The notes below the pieces were generated by a model. That model was not told where the DNA came from. It made no database searches and saw nothing but the letters and a program-made list of their open reading frames with translations. A stretch of DNA of 64,000 nt, taken from Silvibacterium acidisoli. GTDB lineage: Bacteria > Acidobacteriota > Terriglobia > Terriglobales > Acidobacteriaceae. The stretch spans positions 4,092,001-4,156,000 of the forward strand of contig CP085323.1 in assembly GCA_022870745.1 (NCBI GenBank), written 5' to 3'. This document shows positions 8,650 through 18,227 of the stretch, piece by piece. Position numbers and translations under genes: made by a program. Every line of letters begins with the position of its first letter. Position 1 is the stretch's first letter.

Positions 8650-10597
8650 CTACGGCTCCTTCTGTTTCGGTTGCAGTGGCGGGGACAGCCGCGGGCGAGG
8701 CCGAGGGCAAAACTTCGGCCATGACTTCGGCGGCGAGCGGATAGCGGCCAAACGGAGCGCTCACTTGCACCCCCTGCACCATCGGGCGCGCCGCTGCAAG
8801 CATCTCCTGCGCGATCTTTACGCCCTCGGCGCGGGCCAGCTCGGGCGTGGATGCCTGCTGCATGCGCAGCAGGATGCTGTCCGGCACGCTGACGCGCAGG
8901 TCGTTGCGCATGAACTCCGCATTGCGCAGGCTGGTGAGCGGCCAGATACCCGCGATGACCGGAATCCGGAAGCCCTCGATGCGCTTGAGGAATGTCTCCA
9001 GGATCTTCAGGTCGAAGACCGGCTGTGTAATGGCGTACTCTGCGCCTGCCTCGACCTTGAAGGCGAAGCGGCGAATTTCATTGTCGATGTCGGGTACGCC
9101 GGGGTTGGCGGCAACGGCGATGGTGAATCCAGTGGAGGCGCCGATGGGGTTGCTGCCGATGTCGAGGCCATGATTGAGCCGGCGAACGATGTTGACGAGA
9201 CCGATGGCGTCCACATCGAAGACCGCCGTGGCATCGGGATAGTTGCCGAGCTTCGGTGGATCGCCGGTGAGGCACAGGATGTTGCGCAGTCCGATGGACG
9301 ACGCGCCTAACAAGTCACTCTGTATGCTCAGCACATTGCGGTCGCGGCAGGTGTAGTGCAGCAGCGTCTCGATGCCGACCGACTGCTGAATCTGGATGCA
9401 GAGGCTCTGCGCGCTCATGCGTGCCGAGGCGCGCGGCGAGTCGGGAATATTGATGATGTGCACGCCCTTGCCGGCGAGCAGGCGCGCGCCTTCGATCTCC
9501 TTTCGGGCGTCGATGCCGCGCGGCGGCACGATCTCGACCATGGTGACGAAGGTGCCTTCGGCGATGAGCTTGCCGATCTTCGAACGTTCTGCGAGCGGCG
9601 GAGGCGGCGTCTCGCTTTCAATCGGAGCGCTTACCGGATTTTGCGTGCTCACCTTCTGCGATTCGACTGCGCGAAGCGACGACTTCATGGCGCGGATGTG
9701 GCTGGGCGTAGTGCCGCAGCAGCCGCCGATGAACTGCGCGCCGCCCTTGAGAAACTTGCGCGCGAAGCTGGCCATGTATTCAGGCGAGGAAAGATAGATG
9801 TTGCGTCCGTCGACGGCACGCGGCATTCCGGCGTTGGGCATCGCGGCCAGAGGCTTGCCGGTTGCTGCGGCGATGCGTTCAAGCGCGCTCAGCACGGTCG
9901 CCGGGCCGGAACTGCAGTTGCAGCCGATGGCGTCAGCGCCCCACTGGCCCAGGCGTGCGGCGGCTGTCTCCGGAGTCGCGCCGTCGAGGCAGCGGACGTC
10001 GTCATCGACCGTCACCATTGCGATGATCGGGATATCCGGCGCGACCTCGCGGGCGGCGAGAATCGCCTGCTCGGCTTCATTCAGGGCAACGATGGTCTCG
10101 ATCACGAGCAGATCGACGCCGACACCGGGGCCGCCCTCGGTGAGCGCGCGGATCTGTTCGGCGAAGGCATCGCGTGCTTCCTGGAGGCTGGTCTTGCCCA
10201 GCGGTTCGAGCCGTATACCCAGCGGCCCGACGGCTCCGGCGACCCACGCCTTGCCGGCCTGTTTCTCCTGGAGATGTTCCACGGATTTGCGTGCCAGCCG
10301 CACGCCGGCGCGATTGATCTCGGCTACCTGATCCTGAAAGCCATAGCGCTGCAGGCGAAAGCGATTTGCGCCAAACGTATTGGTCTCAATAACCTCGGCG
10401 CCTGCCTGCAGGTAATCTTCGTGGACTGACCGGACAAGGTCGGCCTGCGAGAGGTTCAGCTCGTCGTAGCAGCGGTTGATAAAAACGCCACGGTCGTAGA
10501 GCATGGTGCCCATGGCTCCGTCGCAGAGAACTGTGCGATTGCCAAAGATCTGCTGGAGACGATTCTGCACGGGACTGTCTATAGACCTGTCTGTCAT
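8636..10597 (-). CDS. Bifunctional homocysteine S-methyltransferase / methylenetetrahydrofolate reductase
   Basis: The ATG at 10597 has GAAGG 8 nt upstream; the frame stays open to 10720 but would then run into the divergent gene. Residues ~20-310 form a zinc-dependent homocysteine methyltransferase with GCNCSSG (Cys228) and GGCCG (Cys293-294) as metal ligands. A proline-rich linker (~330-335) leads to a MetF-type reductase domain (~345-640, starting [11 protein letters not shown]). The first domain makes methionine from homocysteine and a methyl donor; the second reduces methylene-tetrahydrofolate with FAD. The order matches Bacillus YitJ-type fusions. First gene of the group with xseB and hemW. 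Confidence 0.92.
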   Translation of the reverse strand: MTDRSIDSPVQNRLQQIFGNRTVLCDGAMGTMLYDRGVFINRCYDELNLSQADLVRSVHEDYLQAGAEVIETNTFGANRFRLQRYGFQDQVAEINRAGVRLARKSVEHLQEKQAGKAWVAGAVGPLGIRLEPLGKTSLQEARDAFAEQIRALTEGGPGVGVDLLVIETIVALNEAEQAILAAREVAPDIPIIAMVTVDDDVRCLDGATPETAAARLGQWGADAIGCNCSSGPATVLSALERIAAATGKPLAAMPNAGMPRAVDGRNIYLSSPEYMASFARKFLKGGAQFIGGCCGTTPSHIRAMKSSLRAVESQKVSTQNPVSAPIESETPPPPLAERSKIGKLIAEGTFVTMVEIVPPRGIDARKEIEGARLLAGKGVHIINIPDSPRASARMSAQSLCIQIQQSVGIETLLHYTCRDRNVLSIQSDLLGASSIGLRNILCLTGDPPKLGNYPDATAVFDVDAIGLVNIVRRLNHGLDIGSNPIGASTGFTIAVAANPGVPDIDNEIRRFAFKVEAGAEYAITQPVFDLKILETFLKRIEGFRIPVIAGIWPLTSLRNAEFMRNDLRVSVPDSILLRMQQASTPELARAEGVKIAQEMLAAARPMVQGVQVSAPFGRYPLAAEVMAEVLPSASPAAVPATATETEGAVVGQL

Positions 10598-10660
10598 TGT
10601 TGAGCCTTCAGGTGATGGTACGCCAAGGCAGCCCGCGATTTCCAGCTTACCGGCTTGCTT

Positions 10661-10669
10661 TGCTATACT
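10661..10669 (+). promoter_or_regulatory. Extended -10 promoter element before the lipoprotein gene
   Basis: TGCTATACT is a TGn extended -10 with a 5/6 match to TATAAT, 33 bp upstream of the TTG start at 10702. No convincing -35 hexamer is seen, as is common with extended -10 promoters. Confidence 0.4.
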
Positions 10670-10701
10670 TGGACTTCCCACGCATGGTGAGGTTTTAGAT
10701 T

Positions 10702-12177
10702 TTGAAGAAAAGAAGTTCACTGGTTCTGTGGTCCGCCCCTCTTCTCGTATTTGCTGTCGTTTTCCTGATGAGCGGTTGCGGGAAAAACTACTTTTACGCA
10801 GGCCGAAACCTTCCTCCCAGCGGACTACTTTATAGAGTCCTGATCGCGGAACAGAACCCCAGCGCTCTGTCGAAGGGTGCTCTGCCGTTTGTCGATGCTT
10901 TCTACGACATTCGTCACGCGTATAACAGCTCGACCAGCACGTTCTCGATCAGCGGTTATTCGGGCGCCCTGCCATCGCAGATCCAGAACATGCCTGTAGA
11001 GCAGGTCGGCGCTGTGTATGGCTCCGGTGACGGCAGCCTGGCGCTGGTAAGCTACGCGACGGAGAAAGAGCTCTCGACGGTGGCGATTCCGGCGGGTGTC
11101 TCTTCGAGCGTCTTCATTACGCAGAACGAGAAGTATGCCTTTGCAGCCAACCAGCAGAGCCACGTAGTTTCGGTGGTTCCGATCGGTACCACCGGCTACC
11201 AGCTGAACCTGCCGAATGTGTATCGCGTTTCCGTCAACCCTGGCGGAACCATCGCGCTGGCGTTTGTGCAGAACTCGAGCCAGCCAGCCGGGCAGGCAGT
11301 CGGTGCGACCCCGGCAGACTTCAGCGTCTACAGTGTGGTTCAGCTCACGACCGCACAGTCGCAGGCGGCGGCCAACAATCCGAACTACCAGGGCGCGCAG
11401 GACTGTGAACCGCAGAACCTGCCCGCATACTGCCTCTTCCCGGTCAGTACCGGCGCAAATGCAAGCTTCGATCACCCGACCAAGGCTGTGTTCTCCGCTG
11501 ATGGTTCAACGGCATACATCCTGAACTGCGGACCGGAGTGCGGTAATACGACGCCGGGCGCGCAGGCCAGCGTGAGCGTGGTTCCGATCCAGTTAGCTTC
11601 GCTGAACCCAGGGGTGCAGGGACCAGCGGGCATTGCGCTGACGGCGACCCAAAATATACCGATTCCTGGTGGGGCGACGAACGCCATCTTTAACGGCAAT
11701 ACGATGTACATCGCCGGCCAGAACCAGGCGGCCGACGGCCTCTTTCAGGGCAACCTGACGGTTCTGAACACAGAAACGAACGCGATCAGCGGAACTTACC
11801 AGATCAGCGACGGCAACCACACCAAGATGCTCTTCGGCGATGACGATACGCTGTGGGTCGGTTCGACGCAGTGCCAGAACGGCGAGCGTTACAAGCAGGC
11901 CCAGGCGAATCCCACGGCGAATATCGCTTTCGGCTGCATGACCATGTTCAACACTTCGACCAACGCCGTGTTAGTTGAGTCGTACAAGGGTGATGGAACA
12001 GGCATCGCTTCGGTCACCGGACTGAGCAAGGTCTACACCTCCGAGGGCGGACAGGTCTACATCTACAACACCACGGACGGAAGCGAGCGTGACAACACGA
12101 ACGTCGCCGTTACCGGCACCGCCGCTGACGTGGCCTACATGGACGGCGCAACCGACGGAAACAATACAGCCTACTAA
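10702..12177 (+). CDS. Lipoprotein with beta-propeller-like repeats
   Basis: The TTG start at 10702 has GTGAGG about 8 nt upstream. The product has a lipoprotein signal with lipobox LMSGC (lipidated Cys26). The remaining ~465 residues carry repeated strand-rich units (LALVSYATE, YAFAANQQSHVVSVVPIG, TAYILNCG, TMYIAGQN, DTLWVGST) typical of seven-bladed YVTN/WD-like propellers. Such proteins are membrane-anchored and probably bind ligands or proteins in the periplasm. No catalytic residues are evident and the function is unknown. It has a single-gene layout with its own promoter and a downstream terminator. Confidence 0.8.
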   Translation: MKKRSSLVLWSAPLLVFAVVFLMSGCGKNYFYAGRNLPPSGLLYRVLIAEQNPSALSKGALPFVDAFYDIRHAYNSSTSTFSISGYSGALPSQIQNMPVEQVGAVYGSGDGSLALVSYATEKELSTVAIPAGVSSSVFITQNEKYAFAANQQSHVVSVVPIGTTGYQLNLPNVYRVSVNPGGTIALAFVQNSSQPAGQAVGATPADFSVYSVVQLTTAQSQAAANNPNYQGAQDCEPQNLPAYCLFPVSTGANASFDHPTKAVFSADGSTAYILNCGPECGNTTPGAQASVSVVPIQLASLNPGVQGPAGIALTATQNIPIPGGATNAIFNGNTMYIAGQNQAADGLFQGNLTVLNTETNAISGTYQISDGNHTKMLFGDDDTLWVGSTQCQNGERYKQAQANPTANIAFGCMTMFNTSTNAVLVESYKGDGTGIASVTGLSKVYTSEGGQVYIYNTTDGSERDNTNVAVTGTAADVAYMDGATDGNNTAY

Positions 12178-12196
12178 ACGGGCTGCATGAACTGGC

Positions 12197-12228
12197 AAGG
12201 CACGGCGCTGACAGGCTCCGTGCCTTTT
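12197..12228 (+). terminator. Intrinsic terminator after the propeller lipoprotein gene
   Basis: Nine-bp stem AAGGCACGG (12197-12205) with CCGTGCCTT (12218-12226), 12-nt loop and a following T-run, 20 bp beyond the stop. Confidence 0.75.
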
Positions 12229-12245
12229 GCTTTGCGGGAGAAACG

Positions 12246-12971
12246 ATGGCAGCCAACGAGTCTATTGCCGAAGTACTTGCAATCGCGGCGCACCGCGACG
12301 ATGTGGAACAGACCTGCGGAGGAACGCTTCTGGTGCAGAAATCGCTGGGCGTACGCACTGCGATCCTCGACCTGACACGCGGCGAGGGCGGCACCCGCGG
12401 TACCGCGGAAGAGCGCGGCGCCGAAGCGGCGGAGGCAGCGAAGATACTCGGCGCGGTGTGGCGCGAGGCGCTGGATATCCCTGACAGCCGCGTCGAAAAC
12501 ACCTGGAAGAACCGGTTGAAGATTGTCGAGGTGCTGCGGCGGGTCCGCCCTCGCGTCGTCATCCTGCCGTACTGGGAAGGCCGGCACCCGGATCACTACA
12601 ACTCGGCCCAGCTTGGCTACGAAGCCTGCTTCCTCAGCGGACTCGCCCGCATCGATACCGGCACCGCGCCGCATCGGCCCTACAAGATTCTCTACGCCAG
12701 CCTCTATGCCGACGTGCGGCCGAGCCTGGTGGTCGATATCACGCCCTTCATCGAGGAGCGCCATCGTTCGCTGATGGCCTACAAGTCGCAGTACGCGAAC
12801 CAGCAGCAGGGCGGGGGATTGTTCGTTCCGGAGGAAGAAATTCGCGAGCGCACCTTTGCGGTGGCGCGGCATTACGGATTGCTGGCGGGTGTCCGCTACG
12901 CCGAGCCCTTTGTGCAGAAGGAAGTAGGGATCGCGGAGGACCTCACCCTGCTCGGCGTGCAGTCGATGTGA
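12246..12971 (+). CDS. bshB1: Bacillithiol biosynthesis N-acetylglucosaminyl-malate deacetylase
   Basis: The 241-aa LmbE/PIG-L family protein has the metal-binding motif AHRDDVE near residue 15 (AHPDD in most relatives) and a second motif GRHPDHY near residue 116. In bacillithiol synthesis it removes the acetyl group from GlcNAc-malate before cysteine is added. The RGEGGTRGTAEER segment fits the BshB1 subgroup. GGGAG precedes the ATG at good spacing. The usual proline of AHPDD is Arg here, but both Asp residues are kept. Convergent with the CHASE3 kinase gene, stops 3 bp apart. Confidence 0.87.
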   Translation: MAANESIAEVLAIAAHRDDVEQTCGGTLLVQKSLGVRTAILDLTRGEGGTRGTAEERGAEAAEAAKILGAVWREALDIPDSRVENTWKNRLKIVEVLRRVRPRVVILPYWEGRHPDHYNSAQLGYEACFLSGLARIDTGTAPHRPYKILYASLYADVRPSLVVDITPFIEERHRSLMAYKSQYANQQQGGGLFVPEEEIRERTFAVARHYGLLAGVRYAEPFVQKEVGIAEDLTLLGVQSM

Positions 12972-12973
12972 AG

Positions 12974-14803
12974 TTAGTCGCCTGACTCATTTCTGTGATC
13001 TGGCGTAACTCCTGGGATTACGTGTGCGGTGGCGCGGCTCGATGCGCTGGCCAGCGTCCGTTCGGGCAGATAAATCTGCACCGCCGCCCCGCTGTAGCCG
13101 GGATCGGTGCTGTTGGCGATGCGGATCGTGCCGCCGTGCTTCTGGATGATGCCAAGGCTGACCCACAAACCGAGGCCGGTCCCATCCTCGCCCTTGGTCG
13201 TGAAAAAGGGCTGGAAGAGGCTCTTGGCGTCCTTGTTGGCGATGCCGGGGCCGCTATCCAGGACATCGACGATCATTCCGGCAGAGCGGGTTTCGTCTGG
13301 CCGTACCGGCTTGATGCGGATGAGCATGTGGCCATTCTTGCCGGTGGCCTCGAGCGCGTTGACGATCACATTGGTGAAGACCTGCCGCAGCTCGGCAGGG
13401 AAACCTTCAACCAGCGCGGGTTTCACAATCTCGCGCGTGACCTCGATGTTGTTCTGAGTCAGGCGCCGCTCCAGGAGCAGCAGTACACCATCGGCCAGCT
13501 CGCCGAGATCCACGACCACCGGGGCCTTCGGCTCCCGGTAAAGGCTAAGCAGCGTGCGGCTGATCTGCATGGTGCGGCCCAGCTCCTGCTGTGCCATCTG
13601 CAGATACTGGGTGCGCCTTTCTGCGTCGTTTTCGCTGATCAGCAGGAAATGCAGATTGGCAACCGAGTCGAGCGGGTTATGAATCTCGTGAGCGATGCTC
13701 GCGGCCAGCCGGCCGGCAACGGCGAGTTTTTCCCCCGCAACTAGCGCGGCTTCTGCGCGGCGCAACTCGGTCACATCGCGGAAGACGAGCACGATGCCGC
13801 ACATGTTGCCTTCCGTATCCGGAATGGGAGCGGCGCTGTCGTCGATGATGTATTCCGGTCCGTTCTTCGAGATCAGCGCGGTATGGTTTGCCAATCCAAC
13901 GACCGTCTTGAGACGGCGCACCTTGTCGACGGGGTTCTCGACGACTTCGCGGGTTTCTTCATTAATGATGTTGAAGACCTTTTCGAGCGGCTGCCCAAAG
14001 GCTTCATGCGAGTTCCAGCCGGTCAGGTTCTGAGCGACGGCGTTAATAAATTTGACGCGGCCATCCTCATCGCAGGCGATTACGGCGTCGCCGATGGATT
14101 CAAGCGTCGTCTGCAGCCATTGGCGGCTTTCGTAGATCTCCTCAGCCTGGGTCTTTACCTCTTTCAGCGCCCGGTCATAGCTGCGGGAGACGCGCCGGAT
14201 CCGCGAGAGCGTAAAGATGCCCAGCGTGATTCCGACCAGCAGGGCTCCGAGAACTATGCCTATGATCTGGCGGCGTTCCAATTGCTCAGCGGCGGTCGAA
14301 AGCCGTCGGTGCTGCCGTGCTTCCGACAGCGCCATCTGGTGGACCTGCTCGCGGATGTCGTCCATGCGCTGCTTGGCGTGCTGATTGAGCTGCGGATCGC
14401 CGATGACGGCGGGATCGCGGGCGATCACCCGCTGTGAAAAGCCCAGCCAGAGCTCATAGCTGTCCCTGAGATGAGCCAGGCGCCCGAGCTGCTTGTTGCG
14501 GCCATCGATCATTGTTCGCAGGTTATCGAGATGCGTGTGAACCTCGGGCGTGGCCGCTTCGTAGGGAGCCAGCATCGACCTGTCATTCGTCAGCTGGAAG
14601 CCACGGAGGCCCGTTTCCTGGTCGATGATGAGCTTTTCAACCTCGACAATTTCTGAGGCGATGTCTTCGCTCTTGTCGATAGACTGCAGCGAGCGCTGGT
14701 ACTGGACAAACTGCCAGAGGATGAAACCCGCCAGAACGAGGAGGAGAAGGACGGGAAGTAACAGGGTCTGCCGGAGGATCCGCCGGAACTCAGGCACGTT
14801 CAC
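12974..14803 (-). CDS. CHASE3-PAS sensor histidine kinase
   Basis: The 609-aa product has a first TM helix (~12-32), a CHASE3-type extracytoplasmic helical domain (~40-175, with [10 protein letters not shown]), a second TM helix (~180-200), a PAS domain (~225-350), a HisKA helix with AHEIHNPL (His372), and a HATPase ending [10 protein letters not shown]. It should sense a periplasmic signal and pass phosphate to a receiver. Its ATG overlaps by 4 nt (ATGA) the stop of an upstream receiver gene, its probable partner. The catalytic core closely resembles kinases at 25779-27371 and 47593-49272. Confidence 0.9.
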   Translation of the reverse strand: MNVPEFRRILRQTLLLPVLLLLVLAGFILWQFVQYQRSLQSIDKSEDIASEIVEVEKLIIDQETGLRGFQLTNDRSMLAPYEAATPEVHTHLDNLRTMIDGRNKQLGRLAHLRDSYELWLGFSQRVIARDPAVIGDPQLNQHAKQRMDDIREQVHQMALSEARQHRRLSTAAEQLERRQIIGIVLGALLVGITLGIFTLSRIRRVSRSYDRALKEVKTQAEEIYESRQWLQTTLESIGDAVIACDEDGRVKFINAVAQNLTGWNSHEAFGQPLEKVFNIINEETREVVENPVDKVRRLKTVVGLANHTALISKNGPEYIIDDSAAPIPDTEGNMCGIVLVFRDVTELRRAEAALVAGEKLAVAGRLAASIAHEIHNPLDSVANLHFLLISENDAERRTQYLQMAQQELGRTMQISRTLLSLYREPKAPVVVDLGELADGVLLLLERRLTQNNIEVTREIVKPALVEGFPAELRQVFTNVIVNALEATGKNGHMLIRIKPVRPDETRSAGMIVDVLDSGPGIANKDAKSLFQPFFTTKGEDGTGLGLWVSLGIIQKHGGTIRIANSTDPGYSGAAVQIYLPERTLASASSRATAHVIPGVTPDHRNESGD

Positions 14804-15255
14804 CGCCGGTCCTCCCTGTGTTTTTCCAGCATCAGCCGGATCTTGGATAGCAACTCTTCCGGGCCTTCGCCCTTGAGGAGTGTAAACTCTGCCATTTTAA
14901 CGACTTCCTGGGGTAAGTTGATGTATGCCGTCAGCAGGAGGATGGGGATTTCCGGGCGGCTGCGACGCATCTCCGCCGCGACCTGGCCACCGTCCATACC
15001 GGGCATGAAAAAGTCGAGCACAACGCCGTCAATCGGCTGCGTGCGGAAGAGGTCAAGTCCGGAGTTTCCATCGAGAGCCGTTATAACGCGGTAGCCCGCA
15101 CGCTCGAGCACGGTTTTCCGAATCTCCAGGCCAAGCTTTTCGTCGTCAATGCAGAGGAGCAGGACGGGGCGCTTGGCGGCCGGGAGCTTTTCCGGCGAAT
15201 TCCATTGTGAGAGGCCGGGAATACTCATCTGCCTGTTCGATCCTGAGTCATCCAT
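14800..15255 (-). CDS. Single-domain response regulator receiver
   Basis: The 151-aa protein has a ~28-residue variable N-terminus and then one receiver domain: acidic pair in CIDDEK (Asp37-38), phospho-acceptor Asp81 in [12 protein letters not shown], switch Thr in LLTAY, and Lys in LLKGEG. There is no output domain, so it may relay phosphate or act by protein contact. It ends in a 4-nt overlap with the CHASE3 kinase, indicating co-translation of a matched pair. The next gene, phoB, is divergent across a 264-bp gap that should hold both promoters. Confidence 0.88.
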   Translation of the reverse strand: MDDSGSNRQMSIPGLSQWNSPEKLPAAKRPVLLLCIDDEKLGLEIRKTVLERAGYRVITALDGNSGLDLFRTQPIDGVVLDFFMPGMDGGQVAAEMRRSRPEIPILLLTAYINLPQEVVKMAEFTLLKGEGPEELLSKIRLMLEKHREDRR

Positions 15256-15519
15256 CGGGCTCCGGTTTATGCGGTCAGCGTAATTACGGATCGAGTCCGA
15301 CCCGTGGCGAGAGCACGCTCTCCTTTGAACAGTTAGCAGTATAACAACAGCGGTTGGCTCTACAAAGGGCTGATGTAATTGGTGATGCAGGCCGAAACGG
15401 AATCCTTTCGGGAGATGAATACCGGATCAAATTCACAGAACGTTTGCATTCTCTTTGCCTGACTGATTTAGGCTTGGAGTGGCCGATTACGCCTGTAATC
15501 CGCGAAGAGGGAATCCGGT

Positions 15520-16218
15520 TTGAGCCAGACAATCTTTGTTCTCGAAGACGACACAGACATTTCAAGACTTGTGCAGCATCACCTGGAAGCCTCGGGCTTC
15601 GGGGTGCGGGTTTTCGGAACCCCAGCTAACCTGATTCCAGACGCAGAGCGCCAGGCGCCTTCGCTCTTTCTGCTCGACATCATGGTCCCGGGCGGCGACG
15701 GACTCGACGTCTGCCGCCGGCTTCGCAGCCATTCGGCCCTCAGCACCGTGCCCATCATATTTATGACCGCGCGCGCCGCGGAGAACGACCGCATCCTCGG
15801 GCTCGAACTGGGCGCGGATGACTACATCACCAAGCCGTTCTCGATGCGCGAGCTGCTGGCCCGCGTGAAGGCCGTGCTGCGCCGCTTCGAGCGTCCGACG
15901 ACGCCGTCGCTGATCACCTTCGACGAGATCGCGATTGACGCCAGCGCCATGCAGCTTAAGGTTCGCGGAGAGCTGACGACGACCACGGCGACGGAATTTC
16001 GCCTGCTCGATTACCTTGCCCGTCACCCCGGGCGCGTATTCAGCCGCGACCATCTGCTCGACGCGGTCTGGGGCGATGCCCGTTTCGTGACGCCGCGTTC
16101 GGTGGACGTATATGTGCGCCGTATCCGCGAGAAGATCGAAACCGATCCTGAAAATCCGCGCTATCTGAAGACGGTGCGTGGCGCCGGCTACCGCTTCGAG
16201 ATGCCGAAGACGGTTTAG
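15520..16218 (+). CDS. phoB: Phosphate regulon response regulator PhoB (OmpR/PhoB family)
   Basis: Receiver domain with acidic pair at residues 10-11, phospho-acceptor Asp53 (LLDIMVPGGDG) and TKPF lysine, followed by a winged-helix DNA-binding domain (~130-230) ending TVRGAGYRFE. The TTG start at 15520 has AGAGGG about 8 nt upstream. It is assigned as PhoB rather than a generic OmpR regulator because phoR, pstSCAB and phoU follow on the same strand. It should activate the pst genes and others when phosphate is scarce. Confidence 0.88.
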   Translation: MSQTIFVLEDDTDISRLVQHHLEASGFGVRVFGTPANLIPDAERQAPSLFLLDIMVPGGDGLDVCRRLRSHSALSTVPIIFMTARAAENDRILGLELGADDYITKPFSMRELLARVKAVLRRFERPTTPSLITFDEIAIDASAMQLKVRGELTTTTATEFRLLDYLARHPGRVFSRDHLLDAVWGDARFVTPRSVDVYVRRIREKIETDPENPRYLKTVRGAGYRFEMPKTV

Positions 16219-16268
16219 CAATTCGCCTTCGCACGCTTCCTGCTTTGCTCGAAATGACGATATACACG

Positions 16269-16310
16269 ATGACACGGGCTCTGCGTGAATGCCAGGGCCT
16301 GTGTCATTTT
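16269..16310 (+). terminator. Terminator-like hairpin between phoB and phoR
   Basis: Fifteen-bp stem with two G-T wobbles (16269-16283 with 16293-16307), 9-nt loop and TTTT tail. It lies 50 bp after the phoB stop and 84 bp before phoR, so the two genes are probably partly uncoupled. Confidence 0.7.
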
Positions 16311-16393
16311 GATCTCCCCTGGAAACGTGTGATGATCTTTCGCCGCTGCGTTTTACACTTGCCCGAACTCACTTTGCGGGCCGGGATGGTTCT

Positions 16394-18100
16394 GTGACTG
16401 GCAGGGTCTTTACCAAGCTCTTTCTTTCGTTCGTGCTCGTGCTTGCGACAAGCGCCGCAATCCTCGAATTCACGCTTCGCAGTATCGTGGAGCACTCGCT
16501 GCGCACGCAGGCCGGGCAGTCGCTCGAAGGCAAGGCGCGCCTGCTGGCGAACGAAGTGCATCCGGGTGATGTCGCAGCGCTGCGGCAGGCGGCAGTACGC
16601 GGAGCGATGGACGCCAAGGCGCAGGTCACATTTTTCGGGCGTGACGGAGCCGTGCTTTCGAGCTCGGCGGTCCAGGCGCAGCCATCGGATCCGGAAGAGG
16701 TGCGGACTGCGATCGCCAGCGCGGACGGACTTGGCCAGAGCGAACGCAATGGCATGTTGTACGTCGCCGTGGCCGGACATGGCTTGGTCGTGCAGCTGGC
16801 GTATCCGCTGAACGCGATCGATGAAACGATGCATGTGATCCGCCGGGATCTGCTGCTGGCAATTCTTGTAGCCAGCGGGCTCGCGATTCTGCTGGCGGCA
16901 TTCCTTGCCCAGCGTGGAGCGAAACGGCTGGAGCGCATCGTTGTTTTTGCAGGAAGGATCTCCGCGGGCGACTTCTCGGCACGTGTCGAAGAGGGCAATC
17001 TTGATGAGATCTCAGAAGTTGCCCATGCGCTGGATGTCACGGCGAGCCGCCTCGAAGCGAGCTTCCAGGCGCTCGAAGCCAAGCAGCGCGAGCTGGCTGC
17101 GCTGCTCGACAGTATGCAGGAAGCGGTGGTCGCGGTCGACGGCGCGGGACGCATCAGCTGGTCGAACTCGGTGATGCAGCGGATTACGCCAATGGCCTCG
17201 CTGTCAGGCCGGGCGCTGGTGCATGCTCTCCGGGATCCGGAAGTTTTGGCATGCGTCGAAACCGCGTTGCACCAGCGCGAGGTGAGGAGCGGCAAGGCCA
17301 CCTCGGTTGCCCCCGGAAGGGTCTTCGACGTCAACGCCGCGCCGACGCCCGACGGCGGCGCAGTCGCGGTGCTGCACGATGTGACCGAAATCGAGCGTGC
17401 AGAGAAGATGCGCCGCGATTTCGTGGCCAATGTCTCGCATGAGTTGCGCACGCCTCTGACCTCAATTTCCGGCTATGTTGAGACGCTGCTCGACGATCCG
17501 ACGGATCAGCTTGCGCCGATGGCGCGGGAGTTCCTGGGCATCATTCTGAAGAATGCGACGCGCATGAATCGCCTCACCGAAGACCTTTTGGCCCTGGCGT
17601 CGGTCGAATCCGGACGCTACCGGGTAAAGCTGCAGCCGGTGGCGGCTGCGACCCTGGTAGAGGATTCGCTCGAGTCGCTGGCGGGCATGACCGTCGATTC
17701 CGGCGTAGCTCTTGAAGCCGACGGGCTGACGAACACCCTGGTGATGGTCGATGAGGATGCGTTGACGCAGGTCTTCGGGAATCTGGTGGAGAATGCCATG
17801 AAGTACGGCAAGAGCGGTGGACGGGTGCTGGTGGGGGCGCGCGATATCGCTGACGCGGTCGAGTTTTATGTCCAGGACTTCGGGCCGGGGATCGGGTCGG
17901 AGCATGTCGATCGCATCTTCGAGCGGTTCTACCGGGTGGATAAGGCGCGCTCGCGTGACTCTGGCGGAACCGGCCTGGGACTCGCGATTGCAAAACATAT
18001 CGTGCTGGCGCATGGTGGAACGATCCGGGTGGAAAGCGAACTCGGTGCCGGAGCGACGTTCCTGTTTACCCTGCCTTCAACGCCTCCCAGGGCTTCCTAA
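16394..18100 (+). CDS. phoR: Phosphate regulon sensor histidine kinase PhoR
   Basis: The 568-aa kinase has TM helices at ~8-28 and ~153-172 flanking a ~120-residue periplasmic domain, then HAMP (~173-225), PAS (~232-335), HisKA with VSHELRTPLTS (His349), and a HATPase ending GGTGLGLAIAK. This order is that of Gram-positive-type PhoR/WalK kinases. The GTG start lacks a strong ribosome-binding site. Neighbours phoB and pst-phoU support control by the phosphate transporter through PhoU. Confidence 0.88.
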   Translation: MTGRVFTKLFLSFVLVLATSAAILEFTLRSIVEHSLRTQAGQSLEGKARLLANEVHPGDVAALRQAAVRGAMDAKAQVTFFGRDGAVLSSSAVQAQPSDPEEVRTAIASADGLGQSERNGMLYVAVAGHGLVVQLAYPLNAIDETMHVIRRDLLLAILVASGLAILLAAFLAQRGAKRLERIVVFAGRISAGDFSARVEEGNLDEISEVAHALDVTASRLEASFQALEAKQRELAALLDSMQEAVVAVDGAGRISWSNSVMQRITPMASLSGRALVHALRDPEVLACVETALHQREVRSGKATSVAPGRVFDVNAAPTPDGGAVAVLHDVTEIERAEKMRRDFVANVSHELRTPLTSISGYVETLLDDPTDQLAPMAREFLGIILKNATRMNRLTEDLLALASVESGRYRVKLQPVAAATLVEDSLESLAGMTVDSGVALEADGLTNTLVMVDEDALTQVFGNLVENAMKYGKSGGRVLVGARDIADAVEFYVQDFGPGIGSEHVDRIFERFYRVDKARSRDSGGTGLGLAIAKHIVLAHGGTIRVESELGAGATFLFTLPSTPPRAS

Positions 18101-18113
18101 GCGTCACAATTTC

Positions 18114-18132
18114 TTTCGGTTAGAAACCGAAA
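18114..18132. repeat. Perfect hairpin TTTCGGTT-AGA-AACCGAAA after phoR
   Basis: An 8-bp perfect inverted repeat with a 3-nt spacer lies 14 bp beyond the phoR stop and about 95 bp before pstS. No T-run follows directly. It may be a weak terminator or a regulator site upstream of pstS. Confidence 0.4.
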
Positions 18133-18227
18133 CCCGGGCATTGATTCTCCCCCTTTTCACATGGTAGTAAAGCGTTCGTAACAATCGACCGCGACAATCT
18201 CGAAAGAAAATCCACGAGGAGAAATCC

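Noticed and set aside
9356-10429. Plus-strand open frame (357 aa) opposite the methyltransferase/reductase
   Set aside because: Shadow frame in a high-GC coding region; the minus-strand protein has clear catalytic motifs.
10598-10701. SAM or cobalamin riboswitch before the methionine gene
   Set aside because: The leader is only about 100 nt and lacks the conserved cores of the SAM-I, SAM-II, SAH or B12 classes.
18101-18227. Pho box upstream of pstS
   Set aside because: No pair of 11-bp spaced CTGTCAT-like repeats or other known PhoB/PhoP direct repeats could be aligned convincingly.
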